A DNA stretch of 39,841 nt from Desulfobacterales bacterium (lineage in GTDB: Bacteria > Desulfobacterota > Desulfobacteria > Desulfobacterales > RPRI01). Location of the stretch: the NCBI GenBank assembly GCA_020052975.1, contig JAGVOC010000458.1, positions 1 through 39,841 of the forward strand. Direction: 5' to 3'. The position numbers and the translations under genes were made by a program. Numbering within the stretch: the stretch's first letter is position 1; every line of letters starts with the position of its first letter. A model generated the notes under the pieces. The model did not search any database. It saw only the letters and a program-made list of their open reading frames with translations, and had not been told where the DNA came from. Shown in pieces: positions 8,228-16,650 of the stretch.

Positions 8228-9391
8228 TTATGCTCTTCCGATAACTATCGCGGAGTTGTTGCCCCCGAAAGCAAGGGAGGTCGACACCGCAAAAGATCCG
8301 TTTACGGGTGTATTGGCAGTAACAGGGGTTACGGGTATATCATCATCTTTGCATTCAAAGCCGGCATTTGACGGTATCCATCCCTCTTTCAGCGCGGCGG
8401 CTGTGTATACTGCCTCAATACCCCCTGCGCCGCCAAGGGTGTGACCAGTATAACCCTTTGTAGAAAGAAATTTTATTTTATTGCCGAAAACTCTTGAAAG
8501 AACGGATCCTTCAACCTTGTCGTTATCAAGGGTGCCTGTTCCGTGGGCATTTACGAAACAGATATCTGCCGGCAATACTCCTGCATCGGATAACGCCTTT
8601 CTGATGGCTGACTCAAGCCCTGTTCCGTCAGGCCTTGGGGCTGTCAGGTGGTATGCATCGGCAAATGACCCGTATCCTGAAAGGTACAAGGATGGTTCTC
8701 CGCATCTTCTAATATAAAAATCCTCTCTTTCAATAATAAGAATTCCAGCACCTTCACCCAGGTTCAGTCCGGACCTGTTTTTGTCAAAGGGAGCACAAAG
8801 TGAGTTGCTCAGTATCCCGAGAGAGCCAAAACCGCACAATGGAACGCGGTTTATTTCATCGGCGCCTCCGGTTATGGCGATATCGCAAATACCTGCTTTT
8901 AACCATGAAAGAGCTATCCCGATAGCATCGGTCCCCGAGGAGCAGGCATTTACAACTGTTATGGACGGCCCGGAGGCATTGACAGAGCATGCCACAGATT
9001 CTGCGAGGTTACCTCTTAAAAATAGGTCAACAGGCTTTAAGTCCGCGCTTCCGGATTTCCGGAATGCGGTGTAAAAAGCAATGTCATTAAGCTGGCTTGC
9101 GACCGTTGTACCAAGACAAACTCCGGTTCTGAATCCTGAAAGAGGAGCCTGCAACTCTGCGTCGTCCAATGCCTCCTTCAAAGCGGCAAAAGCGAGGCTC
9201 TGGGTGCGCATCTCTTCTTTTTCCCGTTTTTCAGGCAGGGATTTTACCTCAAATACCGGATAGGACAGAATAGTGGAAAAAACAGAGGCCGTACCGGCAT
9301 TCCTTTTTCCGTTTTTTACCGCGTCGAGGTTTTGTTCAAGATTAAAACCCGCAGCTGAAATTATTCCTATTCCTGATATGACTACTTTCAT
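8228..9391 (-). CDS. Beta-ketoacyl-ACP synthase (KS 1, FabF type)
   Basis: A complete 387-residue decarboxylating ketosynthase. The triad is present: Cys150 in VVNACSSGTDA, His283 in AHGTGTLDN and His317 in GYTGHTLGG, with the Lys of TKGYTG before it. This family extends an acyl chain by two carbons using malonyl-ACP. The gene follows an ACP gene (70-base gap) and precedes the degenerate KS homologue. That is the order of KS/CLF pairs in type II polyketide and aryl polyene systems. The ATG at 9391 matches the normal KS N terminus (MKVVISGIGIIS). Specificity cannot be read from sequence. Confidence 0.94.
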   Translation of the reverse strand: MKVVISGIGIISAAGFNLEQNLDAVKNGKRNAGTASVFSTILSYPVFEVKSLPEKREKEEMRTQSLAFAALKEALDDAELQAPLSGFRTGVCLGTTVASQLNDIAFYTAFRKSGSADLKPVDLFLRGNLAESVACSVNASGPSITVVNACSSGTDAIGIALSWLKAGICDIAITGGADEINRVPLCGFGSLGILSNSLCAPFDKNRSGLNLGEGAGILIIEREDFYIRRCGEPSLYLSGYGSFADAYHLTAPRPDGTGLESAIRKALSDAGVLPADICFVNAHGTGTLDNDKVEGSVLSRVFGNKIKFLSTKGYTGHTLGGAGGIEAVYTAAALKEGWIPSNAGFECKDDDIPVTPVTANTPVNGSFAVSTSLAFGGNNSAIVIGRA

Positions 9392-9461
9392 AAAAGATAC
9401 AATATAGTTTCCATCCGGAAATGGTTTTTTAGCTATTTCCTGATTGGAAACTCACCTGTGT

Positions 9462-9755
9462 CTAAATTTTGTTTGTCGTTTTTTTGTTTTCATATATGTA
9501 TCTTGCAAGGGTATCTATAGAATAAAAAATCTCCCTTCCCTGCTTCATATCCTTTACTTCAAGGCCGAAGTTTCTCTGGAGCAACACAACAATTTCGACG
9601 GCATCCAAAGAATCAAGGCCCAGCCCGTCTCCAAAAAGTATTTCATCGTCCTTGATATCTTCCGGCCGGATATCTTCAAGGGATAAATTTTCAACCAGCA
9701 GCGCTTTCAGGAGTTTCCTGATTTCAGCCAGATTCTTTTCCTTACTTTCTTCCAT
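9462..9755 (-). CDS. Acyl carrier protein (ACP 2)
   Basis: A 97-residue carrier protein with GLGLDSLDAVEIV; the phosphopantetheine Ser is residue 49. It is slightly longer than ACP 1 and ACP 3 because of charged N- and C-terminal tails. An AAGGAGA-like ribosome-binding site (AATTAAGGAGATTGG) precedes the ATG. It lies between the LpxL-like acyltransferase and KS 1, separated from the former by the R2 repeat. It is probably the working carrier for the KS 1/CLF pair (inference). Confidence 0.94.
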   Translation of the reverse strand: MEESKEKNLAEIRKLLKALLVENLSLEDIRPEDIKDDEILFGDGLGLDSLDAVEIVVLLQRNFGLEVKDMKQGREIFYSIDTLARYIYENKKTTNKI

Positions 9756-9781
9756 CCACCAATCTCCTTAATTATATTTAT

Positions 9782-9913
9782 GACGGCTTTGTAAAAAGTC
9801 ATTCTGTCCGCCGCGGCGGACACTTCATCTTTCGTCATTGCAGCGTACCAGTTAGTACGCTTCATTCCTCAAGATTCGTGCGCCTTGCATAATGAGCTTT
9901 TTACTTTGCCGTC
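9782..9913. repeat. Intergenic hairpin repeat with GACGGC...GCCGTC ends (copy R2)
   Basis: A 132-base element with the terminal motif GACGGCTTTGTAAAAAGTC at the left and CTTTTTACTTTGCCGTC at the right, the same ends as the 132-base copy at 8071-8202. The interior differs: it has a perfect 18-base palindrome TGTCCGCCGCGGCGGACA (9805-9822) and a second stem AGCGTAC...GTACGCT (about 9842-9861). It sits between ACP 2 and the LpxL-like gene. Confidence 0.65.
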
Positions 9914-9944
9914 CGAATTCCGGATTTTTATGAGCTTATTAATG

Positions 9945-10856
9945 TCAGCTTTTCCATATATCATGAAAAAGAAAACACTGGTATGGGTACTTGTGAATAA
10001 ATTTTTCAAGAATATTGGCGTATTCCTGAACCCACGGAATAATCTGTTCATTTCTTTTCCTGCTGCCTTTGCAGCAGGGAACAAGTATGTTTGTTACATC
10101 AACAGTATAGCTATAGGCAGAGTCTTTTGCAGCAAGCAGAATCACAACAGGGCATTCGGCTGCCGCAGCTATGGCAAAGGCACTGAACGGGAAAAGGGCT
10201 TTTTCACCCAGAAAATCAATTTTAAACGCTTTTGCACCATAGCTCCTGTCACCCATTATAGAGACAACATGTCCTTTCCTGAGAACGTTCATGATTTCAA
10301 TAACTCCCCCGAATGCCTGTTCAGGAGATATGATCCTTATGTCTCCTTTTTCATTCCCGACATTTAAGGAATCCTTTACAGCCGGATTTTCTTCTTCCCG
10401 CATCAGAAGATACACTCTTTTCCCCAGTTTGTTCAGAGAGGTAAGGGCGATCTGCCAGTTTCCAAAATGGGAGGTAAGCAGTATGACTCCGTGGTCTGAC
10501 TTTTGAGAGAGCTCCATGAGTTTATCGTAACCATTAAGCTTTATATCAAATAGCTGCTTTTTTGAAACAACAGCTGCCAGCCGGTCAACAAGCTGTCTTC
10601 CCTGACTTATAAAAAGTCTGTATGTATGAAAATTCCTTGCCAACATACCACTATCGGGGAATCTTTTGTCAATATAAGGCATGGCAGATGATACGGCCTT
10701 TCTGTCAAAAATCAGATAGTAAAGGCAGACAAAGTACAAAAAACCATATGCGCCACGAAGCCCGGAGATGCGAAGAAATATTTCAAAAAACCAGAAACCA
10801 GGCCTGTTTCCTCTTTTCCGGGCACCCGTTTTATCAGCCTGGCTAACCGTTTGCAT
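9945..10856 (-). CDS. LpxL/HtrB-like lysophospholipid/lipid A acyltransferase family protein
   Basis: A membrane-associated acyltransferase of 303 residues with an N-terminal hydrophobic stretch (GFLYFVCLYYLIF, about 38-50). The family motif HX4(E/D) appears as SHFGNWQ with His130 but Gln135 where the acid is expected. Downstream SIMGDRSYGAKAFKIDFLGE matches the second conserved block. The start was placed at ATG 10856 because GGGGGTG precedes it; the longer frame to 10898 adds 14 unlikely residues. It overlaps the glycosyltransferase gene by 14 bases. APE clusters also pair a GT2 with such an acyltransferase, sometimes fused, so here it more likely acylates the product's head group than LPS. 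Enzymatic activity with Gln135 is uncertain. Confidence 0.82.
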   Translation of the reverse strand: MQTVSQADKTGARKRGNRPGFWFFEIFLRISGLRGAYGFLYFVCLYYLIFDRKAVSSAMPYIDKRFPDSGMLARNFHTYRLFISQGRQLVDRLAAVVSKKQLFDIKLNGYDKLMELSQKSDHGVILLTSHFGNWQIALTSLNKLGKRVYLLMREEENPAVKDSLNVGNEKGDIRIISPEQAFGGVIEIMNVLRKGHVVSIMGDRSYGAKAFKIDFLGEKALFPFSAFAIAAAAECPVVILLAAKDSAYSYTVDVTNILVPCCKGSRKRNEQIIPWVQEYANILEKFIHKYPYQCFLFHDIWKS

Positions 10857-11586
10857 GGATAACACCCCCTGTTTTTTGCAGAAGGCGCCTTCCGACAAGC
10901 CTTGCGTGCATGGCTGAAATACGGAAATTGTCCAGAAATGGTTTAAAGGATGACACCCTTGATTGCGGCTCCGGATACCAGACTTCTATTGGGACCATTT
11001 TTAATTTAAGCCCAGCCCATGCTCCCCTTGCAAGTATTTCCGCCTCAAAGTCGTAATGTGATCCATACATCTTCATCATCGAGAGGTATTTTACAGGATA
11101 TGCCCTGAATCCGCTCTGGCAGTCTCCTATTGAAATTCCAGTTTCAATGCGCAACCAGAAATTGGCAAATTTTCTTCCGAACCGGCTTGATGCCGGAACA
11201 TTATCTGTTTCAAAATTCCTGCAACCTATAATGATGGAGGAATCATCAACTGACAGGAGGGGGATGAATTTTTTTAAGTCTTCAGGATAATGCTGTCCGT
11301 CTGCGTCTATGGTTATCATGAAAAGGCCGCCATTTTCCGCTATGAATTTCACGGCAGTCATGATCGCCCTGCCTTTACCCATGTTTTTCTCATGGCGGAT
11401 AACTTTTATGTCGGTATCCTGAAACAGCCTGAAAAGATCGGTGTCCGTGCTGCCGTCATCAACGACAAGAATTTTTTTTAAGTATAAACGGCATCCGGCG
11501 GCAATTGATTTTACAGTGTTTCCGTTGTTATAAACCGGAATAACACACCAGATGGCGTCACTATCTATATGGTTAGTTTGTTCCAT
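10843..11586 (-). CDS. Family 2 glycosyltransferase
   Basis: A 247-residue GT-A fold glycosyltransferase: CVIPVYNNGNTV at the N terminus, VVDDGSTD (about 41-48), GKGRAIMTAVKFI, and the DADGQH motif at 94-99 that binds the nucleotide-sugar/metal. QSGFRAYP matches the later acceptor-region motif of dolichyl-phosphate-mannose-synthase-like GT2 enzymes. The start was put at ATG 11586, overlapping the radical SAM gene by 14 bases; the 35-residue extension to 11691 lacks family similarity. Its stop overlaps the LpxL-like gene. It probably adds a sugar to a lipid or acyl acceptor for the cluster's product. Sugar and acceptor unknown. Confidence 0.88.
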   Translation of the reverse strand: MEQTNHIDSDAIWCVIPVYNNGNTVKSIAAGCRLYLKKILVVDDGSTDTDLFRLFQDTDIKVIRHEKNMGKGRAIMTAVKFIAENGGLFMITIDADGQHYPEDLKKFIPLLSVDDSSIIIGCRNFETDNVPASSRFGRKFANFWLRIETGISIGDCQSGFRAYPVKYLSMMKMYGSHYDFEAEILARGAWAGLKLKMVPIEVWYPEPQSRVSSFKPFLDNFRISAMHARLVGRRLLQKTGGVIHANG

Positions 11587-12946
11587 GGACTCTTTGTCTG
11601 CGGGATTTTTTATCAGCCGGTATAAGCATATCCCACAGGGAGCCCGAATACCCGAGTTTGTGCAGAAACTTAAGACTTCCGTCCATGGCATCCGGAGGAA
11701 AAACGCAATGCCTGATTCCTGAGAACCCTTCTGTCAGGGTTTTTTCAAGCCACTCTTTTTCCAGTCCGGGAGCAATATAATAAACCGAATCAAGCAGAGT
11801 ATTTTCCGGGGAAATAATGCCTTCCCTTATCGCGATCCTGCGGAGGACAGTGTTGGGCAGGATCCGTATCCCCATGAAAACAAAAGAGACGGTTTTCTTG
11901 AGGTTCTTTATGTTTTCGAGGCCTTGTATTACTGTCTCTTTTGTTTCGCCAGGGCATCCAAACATATAGAAATGCGCAGTTGCAATGCCATGCCTTACGA
12001 ACAAATCATTGCAGGCAACTATGTCCTTAAACCTGAATCTTTTCCCCAGTCTCATCAATGTTGTATCCGTAGAGGCGTCAGCGCCTATTTCAACCCCTTT
12101 GAGCCCCGTCTGTTTCATAAGCTCTACATGTTTGTCATTTAATCCTTCAGGCTTGAAAAAAGCGGTCCATGGTATATAAATGTTCCTCTTTTTCATTTCT
12201 GTCACTACTTCAAGGTAAGATTCTCCATCGTCGTTAAATACTGAATCGGTAAAGAATATATACTTTGCATTGTGATCATTTATCAGAATTTCGATATCAT
12301 CAACCACTGCGCCGGGATTTCTCGGGCGAATCGCAGAGCCTTCCAAAACAGGATATGAACAGTAAATGCACTTGTGGGTGCAGCCGCGTTTTGTCTGTAA
12401 AGAGGCGATGCTCCCGCTTTTAAGATAAAACTGCATGATGTCCGGATCATAGCTGGCTGCAGGTATATCTTCCCCGTCCATGTAGTTTGAAGACCGGATA
12501 CACCCCTTTCCGGGAAACTTTCCAAGAGCGGCGTTATTGACAAGCCCGACCATCAGTGATTCGCCCTCTCCAATGATTCCATAGTCGGCGCCGACTTCAC
12601 TTAAAATTGTTTCAGGCATTATTGAAAAAGCCGAACCCCCCAATACAACCGGTGAATTTGTGACATCGCGGATATTTTTAACAATATCTTTAACGGCATC
12701 AATATATCTTTGCTCATTCATAATGTTAACATTATCTATGTTCCTCATGGATATGCCTATAATGTCAGGTTCAAACGATCTTAATTCGCTGTTCAAAGCT
12801 TCAAGAGACATATCGTTTCTTAAAAAATCGAACTGGGTGACAACATGTCCGGCTTTTTTAAGCGCCGTGGCAACCATGCCGATTCCCAGCGGATATACAT
12901 AATATGGCGTACTGGCTACATTTGCTCCGATCAGCAATACCTTCAT
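11573..12946 (-). CDS. Lipid-biosynthesis-type B12-binding radical SAM protein (rSAM 2)
   Basis: A 457-residue protein with an N-terminal cobalamin-binding domain (MKVLLIGANVAS, then DIIGISMRN and VVLGGSAFS) and a radical SAM core with CTHKCIYC (Cys 189, 193, 196). From memory, it resembles the B12/radical SAM family associated with lipid gene clusters such as anammox ladderane candidates (TIGR04072-like); this was not checked by search. Its ATG overlaps the stop of rSAM 3 (ATGA), so the two are coupled and may act in sequence. Possible reactions are radical methylation or C-C bond/ring formation on an acyl chain. None is proven by the sequence. Confidence 0.88.
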   Translation of the reverse strand: MKVLLIGANVASTPYYVYPLGIGMVATALKKAGHVVTQFDFLRNDMSLEALNSELRSFEPDIIGISMRNIDNVNIMNEQRYIDAVKDIVKNIRDVTNSPVVLGGSAFSIMPETILSEVGADYGIIGEGESLMVGLVNNAALGKFPGKGCIRSSNYMDGEDIPAASYDPDIMQFYLKSGSIASLQTKRGCTHKCIYCSYPVLEGSAIRPRNPGAVVDDIEILINDHNAKYIFFTDSVFNDDGESYLEVVTEMKKRNIYIPWTAFFKPEGLNDKHVELMKQTGLKGVEIGADASTDTTLMRLGKRFRFKDIVACNDLFVRHGIATAHFYMFGCPGETKETVIQGLENIKNLKKTVSFVFMGIRILPNTVLRRIAIREGIISPENTLLDSVYYIAPGLEKEWLEKTLTEGFSGIRHCVFPPDAMDGSLKFLHKLGYSGSLWDMLIPADKKSRRQRVHGTN

Positions 12947-14217
12947 TGAATTATAACCCCGCTTTTTGATAACTTTCTGGTGCGACCTGAGGCAGGAGTT
13001 CCTTTTTTATATGTGCCGTCATGTTTTTCCTTTTCAATTACCTTTATGTACAGCCTGGCCATCTGAATTTCCTTGCACAGGCCGGCATAGAATGCTTCCC
13101 ATGCATACTCATACATTTTCTGAAGAGAATCAACGCTCATCTTTGCAGGTTTGAAGACAACCTCACCTGCCGTATAACGGGCCCAGTCATTATGCAGTAT
13201 TCTGTTTTCTTTTTCCAACTGGCTTCTTATGGGAGTGTGCGGAAACGGTGTAAGTATCGTGAATTCTGCAAGATCAAGGTCGATTTCCAGAAGGAAATCT
13301 ACAAGCCTTTTTATATAATCCTCATCGTGGTCATCGGTTCCAAGTATTATAGTTCCTTCAACACCTATACCGCGGTCCTTGAGCCGTTTGACCCTTTTGC
13401 GGATATGGTCCGATGTGTCAACAATTGCCTGGTAAACGTACCAGCAACCTGCTTCAGCCGCCAGATCGAGTATTTCATCATCGTCTTTTATGGGGTGGGA
13501 TATCCATTTTCTTTTCAAAGGGGCAATGGCTTTAAACAGGGCTTTTTCCCACTCGTCATTCTGTGCCAGAGAATTATCGACAAAGAACAGGCGGTTGTTC
13601 TCAATGCTTTCTATTTCTCGGACAACAGCATCTATGGGGCGCGGCCTGAAAGTTCTTCCCCCGAGATATGGTGTGCAGCACGGAAAACAGTTAAACCTGC
13701 AGCCGCGGGATGCGTGAAGAAGGTCTACCATCTGGACTCCGCGAAAATTATACAGATCCCGGTTTAATATGCTCCGGCGCGCTGTTCCTATAAGAGACGT
13801 CTCCGGAAAATCAAGGTGGAAATCATAGATTTTTTTCAGTTTACCGTTGTTGAAATCATTTATTACTGCGTCAAAACGCCCTTCAGCCTCACCGATAAAA
13901 ACCGAATCGGCGTGCATGGTTGTCTCCTCAGCGTGGAGCATTGTCGCAATTCCGCCGAATATTACTTTTTTACCGCGAGCCCTGTATTTGTCGGCTATCT
14001 CCCATGCGCGGGGCATCTGGCATGTCAGCATGACAGAGATGGCGATTAAATCGGCATCTTCGCTGAAATCAAGCTGCTCAACATTTTCATCACAGAATGA
14101 TATTTCTGTATCATCGCTTACGGCGGCTGCAAAAACGACAGGCCCGTGAGGAGGAAGATTAAATTCGGGCTGGTTTTTTAATTTGGGCCATACGGGGTAA
14201 ACAAGTTTTATTTTCAA
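12943..14217 (-). CDS. B12-binding radical SAM protein (rSAM 3)
   Basis: A 424-residue enzyme with an N-terminal B12-like Rossmann domain (LIAISVMLTCQMP, KKVIFGGIATMLHAEE) and the cluster motif CRFNCFPC (Cys 173, 177, 180 from the chosen start). The central FVDNSLAQ and the GTIILGTDDHDED region fit the family barrel. No ATG is available near the N terminus. I chose TTG at 14217, preceded by AAAAGAGG seven bases away; a TTG at 14241 is the alternative. A 130-base gap with an inverted repeat (14314-14364) separates it from the upstream half-size KS gene, so expression of the distal half of the operon might be tuned here. Confidence 0.86.
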   Translation of the reverse strand: MKIKLVYPVWPKLKNQPEFNLPPHGPVVFAAAVSDDTEISFCDENVEQLDFSEDADLIAISVMLTCQMPRAWEIADKYRARGKKVIFGGIATMLHAEETTMHADSVFIGEAEGRFDAVINDFNNGKLKKIYDFHLDFPETSLIGTARRSILNRDLYNFRGVQMVDLLHASRGCRFNCFPCCTPYLGGRTFRPRPIDAVVREIESIENNRLFFVDNSLAQNDEWEKALFKAIAPLKRKWISHPIKDDDEILDLAAEAGCWYVYQAIVDTSDHIRKRVKRLKDRGIGVEGTIILGTDDHDEDYIKRLVDFLLEIDLDLAEFTILTPFPHTPIRSQLEKENRILHNDWARYTAGEVVFKPAKMSVDSLQKMYEYAWEAFYAGLCKEIQMARLYIKVIEKEKHDGTYKKGTPASGRTRKLSKSGVIIQ

Positions 14218-14313
14218 AAAAGACCTCTTTTTTTTAAGCAATCCCTATTCCGGTTATTTGATAAGCCGTTGTAAAAAAATAATCGTGCCATTTAAATGGT
14301 AAGAACGGCATAA

Positions 14314-14364
14314 GGAACCGTAACGAAATGGTCCAGAAAGTAACAGTTATTTCGTAACGGCTCC
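14314..14364. repeat. Inverted repeat in mid-operon gap
   Basis: The arms GGAACCGTAACGAAAT (14314-14329) and ATTTCGTAACGGCTCC (14349-14364) are complementary at 14 of 16 positions around a 19-base loop. It sits between the half-size KS gene and rSAM 3. No T-run follows on the minus strand, so it is not a standard intrinsic terminator. It may be an RNA processing or stabilising hairpin, or the remnant of a repeat element. Confidence 0.5.
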
Positions 14365-14371
14365 TAACATA

Positions 14372-15031
14372 TTATGCCAAACCGGTTAAAGCTGTTATCA
14401 TTTCGGAAAAGCTTGATTTGTCTGCTGCGGCACTAACAGATTCAAAGCTTAAGCTCTTTCCGGCTGAAACCGCATCTTCGGTTTGCAGAACAAAACAGAT
14501 CGCATCGTTTTCTTCTGCTCTTACCGCAAGGATTGAGGGTGTTTCGCCTCCCGCGATGCTGTCTCCGGCAAAACTGAGAAGGGAAGGTATCATCTTCTCA
14601 TTAAAAAACATATGAAGTAGGGGGCCGCTTAATCCAAAGTGAATTGAGGCTTCAGCCAGGGGTATGGACGGAAGCGTGTAGATGAACAGGTTGCCCCTCG
14701 CAAGAATTCTTCCGCTGCTAATGTAGTCCTGAAAGTAATTCAGATTTGATTCAAGACATCCTGTTTCGTTTGCGCCAAATATGCCGATGTCTTTTTTTTG
14801 ACCTGCCGAATAGGATATTCCTGCATCTTTTAACGCAAGGGCAGCGCAAAAACATGTCGTTTTTGAAATTGTATCAAATCTGCTGAAGTTTTTTACGGGA
14901 TACGAAAAAAGTGATTCGCGCTTGAAAGAGGAATAGAGAGAGTCAAGCCCTTCATGGTGCTTTTCAACTTTCCCGATTACACAGCCGTATTCTTTCCGGG
15001 TAAGCCAGCCTATGCCGGTTACAGCAATCAT
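14372..15031 (-). CDS. Half-size ketosynthase-like protein (chain-length-factor type, Ketoacyl-synt_2)
   Basis: A 219-residue protein resembling only the N-terminal half of a ketosynthase: MIAVTGIGWLT at the start, a hydrophobic core around FCAALALKDAGIS, and LAEASIHFGLSGPLLHMFFN where a KS would lead into its active site. No nucleophilic Cys occurs there. This length and pattern match the PF13723 'beta-ketoacyl synthase chain length factor' proteins that are common in aryl polyene clusters, so it is probably intact. Its ATG overlaps the stop of KS 2 (ATGA), which suggests equimolar synthesis and a KS 2 complex. Two CLF-like proteins of different type in one cluster suggests two distinct KS heterodimers. 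Confidence 0.75.
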   Translation of the reverse strand: MIAVTGIGWLTRKEYGCVIGKVEKHHEGLDSLYSSFKRESLFSYPVKNFSRFDTISKTTCFCAALALKDAGISYSAGQKKDIGIFGANETGCLESNLNYFQDYISSGRILARGNLFIYTLPSIPLAEASIHFGLSGPLLHMFFNEKMIPSLLSFAGDSIAGGETPSILAVRAEENDAICFVLQTEDAVSAGKSLSFESVSAAADKSSFSEMITALTGLA

Positions 15032-16173
15032 AATATCGTTTCCGCTTTTTTTAAGACAAGGGCGGAGTTGACTCCTCCAAAACCTGAGTTTGTTGAAAGC
15101 GTCACAGGACTTTCAAAGGATTGCGGTCCGGAAGAAACCCAGCCTTCCGCTTCCCGGTCAGTATCACGAAGATTTACGGTAGGAGGAACTATTTTTTTAT
15201 TCAAAGTTTCGAATCCGATTATGATTTCAAGGAGGCCTGCGGCACCCATTGTGTGGCCGGTTCCACCCTTTACTGAATAAAGGGGCACCGGATTTATGCC
15301 GAAAACCTTTTTTATCGCTTTCATTTCCATTGAATCATTGTAAAGGGTTCCGGTTCCATGGGCTGAAATGCAACCAATTTCCTTTTCGGAAATTCCGGCT
15401 GATTTCATGGCATTCAAAACGGCGTTTGAAAGGCCGCTCCCGTCCTTTGAAGGGCCTGTTATATGATTCGTGTCATTTGTCAGTCCCCAACCCGCTACTT
15501 CTCCAAGCATATGTCTTTTTTCCCTCAGAGCTCTCTCTTTGCTCATAAGAAGCATGAAACCTGCTGCTTCGCCAAGGCTTAAGCCGCACCTGTTCTTATC
15601 AAAAGGCCTTGCCTTATCACTGTCAAGAGCCATCAGGGAAGAAAATCCTGCAGTAACAAACTCTGATACAGAGTCACACGCCACAACAAGGATGGAATCG
15701 CGCTCTTTATTTCGTATCAGAGATGCAGCTCTTGAGACTGCTGCACTGGAGGAGACGCACGCTGCTGAAACAACCATTCCGCTGCCACAGGTTCCGGCAA
15801 GGAGCATGATCTTGTTCAGCAAATGATCGGGACGGCTTTTTATTGCTTCATGTTCCCTATTTATTATGGACCTTTGTAAAAACTCTATCTCACCTGTAGT
15901 CGTTGCCAGAATAACAAAAGTATCAGAGGGTATTTCCGGGGCAATCTTTTTCAGAAGCGGCGTCAGCATCTGCATTACAAGAGATTCATCCCTGCTTGGC
16001 CTCAGATACGGCACTGTTGCCGCATTATTGGTTTGCATGAGACTCGTTGAAAAGCGGTCTATGCGGCGAATAGCGCTTGTTCCGGACAAGAGCCCTTCCC
16101 AGCATGAATCGATTCCCCATCCATACGGGGTTACCATGTCGAATGCTACTGAAACCGCTTTTAACGAGGGCAT
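15028..16173 (-). CDS. Beta-ketoacyl-ACP synthase (KS 2)
   Basis: A 381-residue ketosynthase with an intact triad: Cys139 in VSAACVSSSAAV, His272 in AHGTGTLYND and His307 in GGTGHTMGAAG. The start at ATG 16173 is preceded by CAGGAG eight bases upstream. The longer frame to 16206 adds 11 residues and is less likely. It overlaps the thioesterase gene by 13 bases and the half-size KS gene by 4. It probably forms a condensing pair with that half-size protein. A VSSS loop after the Cys differs from the SSG of KS 1, so the two enzymes probably differ in substrate. Confidence 0.93.
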   Translation of the reverse strand: MPSLKAVSVAFDMVTPYGWGIDSCWEGLLSGTSAIRRIDRFSTSLMQTNNAATVPYLRPSRDESLVMQMLTPLLKKIAPEIPSDTFVILATTTGEIEFLQRSIINREHEAIKSRPDHLLNKIMLLAGTCGSGMVVSAACVSSSAAVSRAASLIRNKERDSILVVACDSVSEFVTAGFSSLMALDSDKARPFDKNRCGLSLGEAAGFMLLMSKERALREKRHMLGEVAGWGLTNDTNHITGPSKDGSGLSNAVLNAMKSAGISEKEIGCISAHGTGTLYNDSMEMKAIKKVFGINPVPLYSVKGGTGHTMGAAGLLEIIIGFETLNKKIVPPTVNLRDTDREAEGWVSSGPQSFESPVTLSTNSGFGGVNSALVLKKAETIL

Positions 16174-16601
16174 TTCAGGTCTCCTGATTTCCATTTTTTC
16201 CGGCATCTTTCAAGGAGTTCGGGAGATGCTATCAAAACTTCGCCGCTTGCGCCATCCGTAAACATTTGTACCGTGTACCCTGTTGCTGCTATGCTTCCGT
16301 CGTTTTTAAATATTAAGTATTCCGTATTGAGCCTTGCTCCCTCATTCCATACCAGTGATGCTGTGACGGCAAATTCTTCGTCGAGTAAAAGCGGCTGAAA
16401 AAAATCTATGTGAAGCTGGACTATCGGAGCGCGGAGGTTTGTATCATAAAAATCTATATATGAAAGGCCGCAGAGCCTCCCGAGCTCGGTTGAAGCATCT
16501 TCAAAAAATATGGGGTATCTGCCATGCCATGCAATCCCCATCACATCTGCTTCACTGAAATTGACGCGTCTTTTCACGGTGACTGAAACAGGCTCCGGCA
16601 T
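16161..16601 (-). CDS. 4-hydroxybenzoyl-CoA-thioesterase-like hotdog protein
   Basis: A hotdog-fold acyl-CoA/ACP thioesterase of about 146 residues. The motif NFSEADVMGIAWHGRYPIFFEDAS holds the family's Asp (DxxG...H) and the Glu/Asp further on, and APIVQLHIDFFQPL forms the next strand. Hydrolysis of an acyl thioester is the usual reaction. An open frame continues upstream to 16685, but those 28 residues are encoded by the GGTTTCTGGTCTCT tandem repeat and neighbouring DNA. I therefore prefer ATG 16601, although its GAAGGA is almost adjacent to the start, and a TTG at 16643 is another option. APE clusters carry a similar thioesterase. Proof-reading or product release is inferred. Confidence 0.82.
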   Translation of the reverse strand: MPEPVSVTVKRRVNFSEADVMGIAWHGRYPIFFEDASTELGRLCGLSYIDFYDTNLRAPIVQLHIDFFQPLLLDEEFAVTASLVWNEGARLNTEYLIFKNDGSIAATGYTVQMFTDGASGEVLIASPELLERCRKKWKSGDLKCPR

Positions 16602-16650
16602 TCCTTCAACACGTTCAAAATAGCCGTTTTTCCTACGGCGCAAAGTTGGT

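Noticed and set aside
9945..10856. Housekeeping lipid A acyltransferase
   Set aside because: It is overlapped by a GT2 gene and embedded among KS and ACP genes, and lacks the catalytic acid; a cluster-specific role is more likely.
10843..11691. Longer N terminus of the glycosyltransferase
   Set aside because: The 35 extra residues overlap rSAM 2 in another frame and do not resemble GT2 proteins; the ATG at 11586 fits the fold start.
13021..13767. 248-residue open frame on the plus strand
   Set aside because: It lies antisense to rSAM 3, whose CxxxCxxC and B12 domain are clear; the plus-strand product is Phe/Cys-rich with no family pattern.
14314..14364. Intrinsic terminator dividing the operon
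   Set aside because: The stem is followed by no T-run on the minus strand, and the loop is long.
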